NCBI GenBank assembly: GCA_028829895.1
Contig: CM054182.1
Span: 12,797,001-12,861,000 of the forward strand
Direction: 5' to 3'
DNA: 64,000 nucleotides
Source of the DNA: Sinotaia quadrata
Taxonomy: Eukaryota > Mollusca > Gastropoda > Architaenioglossa > Viviparidae
How positions within the stretch are numbered: the stretch's first letter is position 1; each line of letters begins with the position of its first letter. A program made the translations under genes and the position numbers. Positions 59,289 through 64,000 of this stretch are shown piece by piece. The notes under the pieces were generated by a model. The model was not told the DNA's origin, searched no databases, and worked only from the letters and a program-made list of their open reading frames with translations.

Positions 59289-60560
59289 AAAATAAAAATG
59301 CGAGAATGACACTGTTAGCAGAGCACATTTATAACATTTGCTTAATAATAATGCTTTTCAAAACAAAATATATTCTAAAGGGAAATCGTCTTTTGCCCCT
59401 TTCACTGAATACGATTTGTTAAATGGGCTTGATAACTGTTGTAGGAAAGGTGTTCAGAAATAATGTTGCCATCAGATCAGCAAAACATCTGTCTATGACC
59501 AACAAACCTCATACCAGCGCATATCTGTAAAGATTTCAGCGAATGCAGTTGAGCATGGGTATGCATACCTGTTGTGTACATTCAAATGAATGACAAGACA
59601 GCTCCACCCACATGACTTTTCTACCAGCAGCATGAACTCAGTATATTAATTCAACGCCCGAGGGGGGTTAGATAACAGCCACTCGGTAGCATGTCCCATA
59701 CCAAACTAAATACACTTAATTAATGTATACGGGTGAAGGGACATATCCACCTGTCGTTTCCCAGAGGAAAATAAAATACATTACAATATGGTACGCGGTC
59801 AGAGTCAGCTTCACGCAGTGTCATATTTTATGGAGAGGACAGCACGCTTAAATCTTCCTCTTCAGTGTCTTCATAAATCTACAGAAGCTTTTCAGTTGCC
59901 TCTGGCCAAGCATGCACAATTTGCGAATAGAAAGTTAATGTGCATCGTTTTAAGGGAGATAATGAAAATCACAGTGAGCTGATAATACGGACGTATAATA
60001 TTTCATTTGCTCCCAGTAAAAAAAACAAAAAAAAAACACCACCAAAACATACGGCCCTCGATCGGTAATTGGAATCGCACAGTATAATTCGAAACCTAAC
60101 ACAATAGACAAAAAAATCCCAATGTTATCCCCCTTTTTGGGGGGAGGGAGGGGAGTTACGTCAGTATCGCTAACAAGGCAACATTTGCTACACTAGTAGC
60201 AGTAATATAAAACATATTTATTTTACTGAAGATATATTTCTCACAGTTTAAGATAGTGACTTTTTCAACCACGGTTTGGTCCTGTTGGGTTTGTTTCCAG
60301 CTGAGACATATGCTATTGTACCGTTAAAAATTAATCTTTTATATCCGAACAGAAAAACCCAATTTCTCTGGCGGCAAGTTATACATGGTAAATTGTTCGA
60401 AGAAAACACGTTTGGTACTAACTTAGCTTTACCACAAATCACCTGTATATTACATCATGCATGTTTCTCACAGTATCATGTCATGCATATTTTGTTCACC
60501 ATGTGTTTGTTTCTGAAAAGAATTTCCTTTTGTTGTCGACAGTTGTTCGCGTTTATTATA
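59289..60560. other. Weak ORF and splice-like signals only
   Basis: An ATG frame of 64 codons at 59788-59982 (start MVRGQSQLHAVSYFMERTAR) and a splice-flanked piece at 60302-60387 (acceptor TTGGGTTTGTTTCCAG, donor CATG|GTAAAT, peptide ETYAIVPLKINLLYPNRKTQ) were noted. Neither has recognised homology. G-rich tract at about 60135-60153. Confidence 0.25.
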
Positions 60561-60561
60561 T

Positions 60562-60641
<80 letters not shown>
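60561..60641. repeat. (CA)n microsatellite
   Basis: About 40 CA units, with one CG interruption. Confidence 0.98.
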
Positions 60642-60643
<2 letters not shown>

Positions 60644-61210
60644 TGTTACTACTGTAGTGTACTATAGCCTCATAGTAAAGTGTAATAATACTGCAGCAGA
60701 AATGTTCTTTGACAGAATAAAGTTGAAATCAGTAGATTTCGTTTAACTATCGCATTTGTATTATCATGTTAACGGATCAGCCAAATCATAATTAAAATGA
60801 TATTTTAGGCATTCATCAGTTGAGAATATTTTGTGCATGCACAAACAAGATCTATTTTATTTAACAAAGAGAATTCATTGAGATAAAAGTAGCACCTTGA
60901 TATGAAATATAAAAGATTTGTTGTTGTTGCTTTTTAACCTACGAAAATTATTAAGTTAGAAATCAAATTTATAATGCAATAAATATATACTTCACCTGAA
61001 CTTGGGCAAATAAGTGCTGACAACGGCACCTTTGCTTACAATAAAATATGTTTTAATTGAACTTAGGCAAAGTGATAGGCTGGGAACAACACTTTTATAT
61101 GTCAAAATATGTCTGCTGAATTTTTAACCGAGACAAATTATTGAGCTACAATGCGGCACCTTTACACGCTGGTGTATCACGGACATTACACCGATATGTG
61201 ACAGCTGTCT
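60642..61210. other. No feature seen
   Basis: AT-rich sequence upstream of the putative gelsolin leader exon. Loose repeats of AACTTGGGCAAA/ACTTAGGCAAAG at 60998-61072. Confidence 0.45.
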
Positions 61211-61316
61211 AGGTTATGTGCATTGTCAAACAGGCAACCGGAGTCACACTGAAACATAGCAGTTCAGGTGGACTCGGAGCGAATACCTGTCGACCTGTCT
61301 ATATCTACAGCTCTCG
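61211..61316 (+). other. Possible upstream leader exon of the gelsolin-like gene
   Basis: A GC-richer 100-bp patch ends at a strong donor, TCTCG|GTAAGG, at 61316/61317, on the strand and about 0.77 kb upstream of the gelsolin start exon. It could be the first non-coding exon, spliced to the acceptor at 62081. An acceptor-like AG lies at about 61210, so an internal exon is also possible. No TATA box was recognised. Confidence 0.3.
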
Positions 61317-61339
61317 GTAAGGTTACTAAGAGGTTGATC

Positions 61340-61560
61340 TTTATTCGTAATACGTGCAAAGTTTGAGAATCCAGGTGGGCATTAACATATAACCAGGTGA
61401 GTATTATGACAGCCAGGTAGACAGTTTTATATAACCTGGTGGACAGCATAACATCCAAATGGGCAATAAGATAAACCAGGCTGATATTATTATACAACCA
61501 GGTGGAGATTATTACTATGAGGGCATTATGATATAACTATGTGGGCATTATGACATGTGA
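61340..61560. repeat. Degenerate about 23-bp repeats
   Basis: Seven or eight imperfect copies share AACCAGGTGGGCATTATGA elements. The array is decayed. Confidence 0.75.
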
Positions 61561-62081
61561 CTCCTCAAATAGACATAACGGAAAAGTTTCCAAGTGGTGC
61601 CAGATATTCTCAACCTTACCGTTCAAAAATAATAATACAAGAATGGTTTGTGAATAGTGATTTCTATTTTTTTCATCTCTGACTAAAGAATATAATATGG
61701 TGGTTTGTTTAAAGAACAAAGTAAAAAGCAAAAAGTAAATAAATAAGTGCGCATTGAGGTAAAATGTAATAATATAAACTGTGATTATGGTTTGTTTCAG
61801 GCTTTATTTTTTTTTAAATGTGAGCTGATCATTTTCAGAAATCATAATGTTTTTAATGTTTGTTACTAATTTACTTTTGCTTTCATTTTAATGGTCGCCA
61901 GTGGGAATATTCAATCGTGACCTGAAGCAAATTTACTGCAAATCGCAAGCAACATTGTTTCCAGTTCATCTCGGTTATTGTATAGAATTATGTGAACAGG
62001 ATGATTACTGCTGGGTATTGATTGTAATGTTGTAGTTGTGTGACTTCTACACCGAGTAAAAGTGTGAAGACTTACTTACAG
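61561..62081 (+). other. Putative intron or 5' flank of the gelsolin-like gene
   Basis: AT-rich sequence that ends in the acceptor GAAGACTTACTTACAG at 62081. Confidence 0.4.
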
Positions 62082-62144
62082 TCAGTTTTTGTGAAACTTG
62101 TAGGAAGATTCAAACTAGAGTCTGGAAAGTGAAACTGCTTTTGC
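62082..62144 (+). other. 5' untranslated part of the gelsolin-like start exon
   Basis: Sixty-three bases lie between the acceptor AG (62080-62081) and the ATG. They have no ATG and contain an in-frame TGA at 62130-62132, so translation must start at 62145. Confidence 0.55.
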
Positions 62145-62216
62145 ATGGGTCCAGTAGCAGATGAATCGTTTGCAGGAGCAGGAGCTCAGCCTGGTATTGA
62201 AATATGGCGCGTGGAG
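62145..62216 (+). CDS. Gelsolin/villin-superfamily actin-binding protein, first coding exon (partial)
   Basis: The ATG at 62145 opens 24 codons (start MGPVADESFAGAGAQPG, then IEIWRVE) ending exactly at a phase-0 donor, GAG|GTAAAG. The pattern F-x-x-A-G-x-x-P-G-[IL]-x-I-W-R-[IV]-E is the characteristic N-terminal beginning of gelsolin-like domain 1 in gelsolin, severin, villin and related proteins, just before the first long beta-strand. These are calcium-regulated actin filament severing and capping proteins of the cytoplasm. Only the first exon is in the window: the expected next segment (Lys-Phe...Val-Pro, then G-D-S-Y-I-V) was looked for up to 64000 and not seen, so the following intron is at least 1.8 kb. 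It is too short to distinguish gelsolin, severin or villin types. The match is made on family knowledge, not a database search. Confidence 0.72.
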
Positions 62217-62355
62217 GTAAAGAGCAATTATTTTTTAGTTGCTGTGAATGTGCAGTGCAATGCTAGCAATAAATAATCTCTGTAAAATTATGGTACGACT
62301 ATGTAAAATACCTTATACGAAATAAATCGTGATGAGTATATAACCGGACATGATC

Positions 62356-62356
62356 T

Positions 62357-62426
<70 letters not shown>

Positions 62427-62427
62427 C
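62356..62427. repeat. (GATA)n microsatellite
   Basis: About 18 perfect GATA units inside the presumed first coding intron of the gelsolin-like gene. A shorter GATA run lies at 62888-62908. Confidence 0.98.
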
Positions 62428-64000
62428 AGAACGACAGTGTGTCTGACTGACAATTCATACAGGGGCATGACTGATTTAATGCATCGCACACTGGGTTAAG
62501 TAGTTATAGTATGTATGAATAAATAAGTTTACGACACTTTTTGACGGTTGTTGGACTCAGGGGTTTTCGTAGTGTTCTGTCGATCCACTACTGTCACTCC
62601 CTACAGCACAGCTTTAGAGAAATCTTTTGCAATTAATTATATTAGTGCGCTGTACGTAGTACTGCTCAACTTGGGGGTGGGGGGTATTATTGCTTCTATT
62701 AATAACAACAAATCATTTTAATACAAAAATCACATTGTCTTACGATTATATAATCAAATCACTATGCATTGATGTATTTTTCTATTAACATCACATTTGT
62801 GTAATTGTGTTAGTGTGCGTGAGAGTGTGTTAAATGCATGCAACCGAATTATTGATGGCGAGAAGAATAAATGAAATGGAAAGACGGATGGATAGATAGA
62901 TAGATAGAGAAAGAGGAGAATGTGTGGTCTGCATTTAATAGAGCCAAACTGTCAACACCTCTCTCTCTCGACATCAAACCTATTGACAGCATATATAACT
63001 ACAAAATGGTGACCCCTCTCCAAGCATAAATATCGTAAACAGCCAAAACAATGTGTCATTATTAACTGTATGGCTGAATGACAACAACTTTAGACTACAT
63101 TAGACTACACAATAACAGTTTAAATAAGTGCTTAAATTAGGTATGTGAATATATGTAAGCGCTTCTGCTTTAAAATAACACTGAACACAAAGCAATTAGC
63201 ATTTAATTAATTCCCTAAAAGGCTAAAGTCGATGACGTGGCAGAAATAAGGTCGATTCTAAGAAAGGCCAACGGAATTGTTCGATGCATTCTTTTCTCCT
63301 TTAATGCATAAGCTTTTAATTGCCGATTGACATTTGCAAGCAAATATTTGGGGCTTAAACCTCCGTAGGAAACAAAATTTAAAAAGCAAGCGAATACTGC
63401 TCACTCTGTCACGGCTTAATGCCTATTATCTTGAAACAGCACACTTCCGACGTCCGCGCAAATCACTAGTGGTAGAGATTAGAGCTTTCACTGATCCATG
63501 ATACAAACGGATTGCATTGCCTTTCTCTTAGACTTATGGTTGTCTGCCCTTAGTTTACGATAGCGGCTCGTGTCGATCTGTAACATTCCTGAATGGCGAA
63601 TATCGCTTGACTAAGTGCATGTATGTAAATAAATCCGTGCTTATATAGCAAGCATACAATTATGCATACATAAAAGCATTTCAACATATATGTAAAGAAC
63701 AGGCATAAATACCAAATATTTCCTTGTTAAAACTGTACTGGCAAGTGTTTGAAGAAACGTTAAACTACTAATCGTTCTTGTTACATTCCGAACAGGATAA
63801 AGTGTAATTTTCACTAGCCATCTAGCCATTTAGCCATCGAAGTGAACAATTCGTCGATGCTTTAGTGTTTTAGTCTAGTGGCTTGGCCGAGCATACAGGT
63901 CATCTGCATCAGTAGTTGTCAATTGGAGATGATGTTATATTGACATGCAATTAAGTAATCGATTTAGGCCTTCGATTGCGGTGTATATCTGGTGTGTATC
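62428..64000 (+). other. Presumed intron of the gelsolin-like gene
   Basis: No splice-flanked exon with gelsolin-domain character was recognised. A G-rich tract lies at about 62672-62684. The 63220-63600 portion is GC-richer but without an open frame that stands out. Confidence 0.4.

Overview
The window looks like metazoan nuclear DNA: AT-rich, intron-rich and gene-poor. No operons, no bacterial-type gene packing, and no tRNA or rRNA gene was recognised by eye. Long CA/TG, CT and GATA microsatellites, many minisatellites, a CD225/dispanin gene and a gelsolin-type first exon fit an animal. The extreme microsatellite load suggests a lophotrochozoan, perhaps a gastropod mollusc, but this is a guess from texture only.

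Only two loci are supported by protein family features. (1) On the minus strand, 14863-13970, a complete 297-residue proline-rich CD225 (dispanin) membrane protein lies in one exon. Its leader begins at a good splice acceptor at 15074. (2) On the plus strand, 62145-62216, there is the start-codon exon of a gelsolin/villin-superfamily actin-binding protein, ending at a clean donor. The rest of that gene must lie beyond position 64000; a possible upstream leader exon ends at 61316. Several weaker candidate exons (8092, 23846, 27277, 27950-28130 minus, 38543, 53734 and others) rest on splice signals and open frames without recognised homology and should be read as leads.

Most of the rest is repeat. 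At least 25 separate minisatellite arrays (units from 12 to 87 bp) occupy 1.1-5.9, 11.4-13.6, 16.2-20.3, 28.3-29.2, 36.2-38.2, 39.8-40.2, 44.8-45.4, 48.2-52.2, 52.8-54.4 and 56.0-57.5 kb. Arrays whose unit is a multiple of three (30, 36, 42, 45, 48, 51, 72, 87 bp) can stay open over long distances, sometimes on both strands, and give misleading ORFs. Three dispersed repeat segments (called A, B and C here) occur together at 31.2-33.2 kb and singly at 2.9, 0.7 and 11.0 kb. A 158-bp hAT-like MITE lies at 44414-44571.

The most interesting non-genic signal is that several minisatellites carry a recognisable transcription-factor or processing motif in each unit: TACGTGCT (identical to the EPO hypoxia element) at 56.2-57.5 kb, the octamer ATTTGCAT plus CCAAT at 48.4-48.7 kb, TGACGTA in the 86-bp array at 5.4 kb, and AATAAA in both arrays at 18.8-19.5 kb. 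No previously undescribed multi-gene system could be demonstrated.
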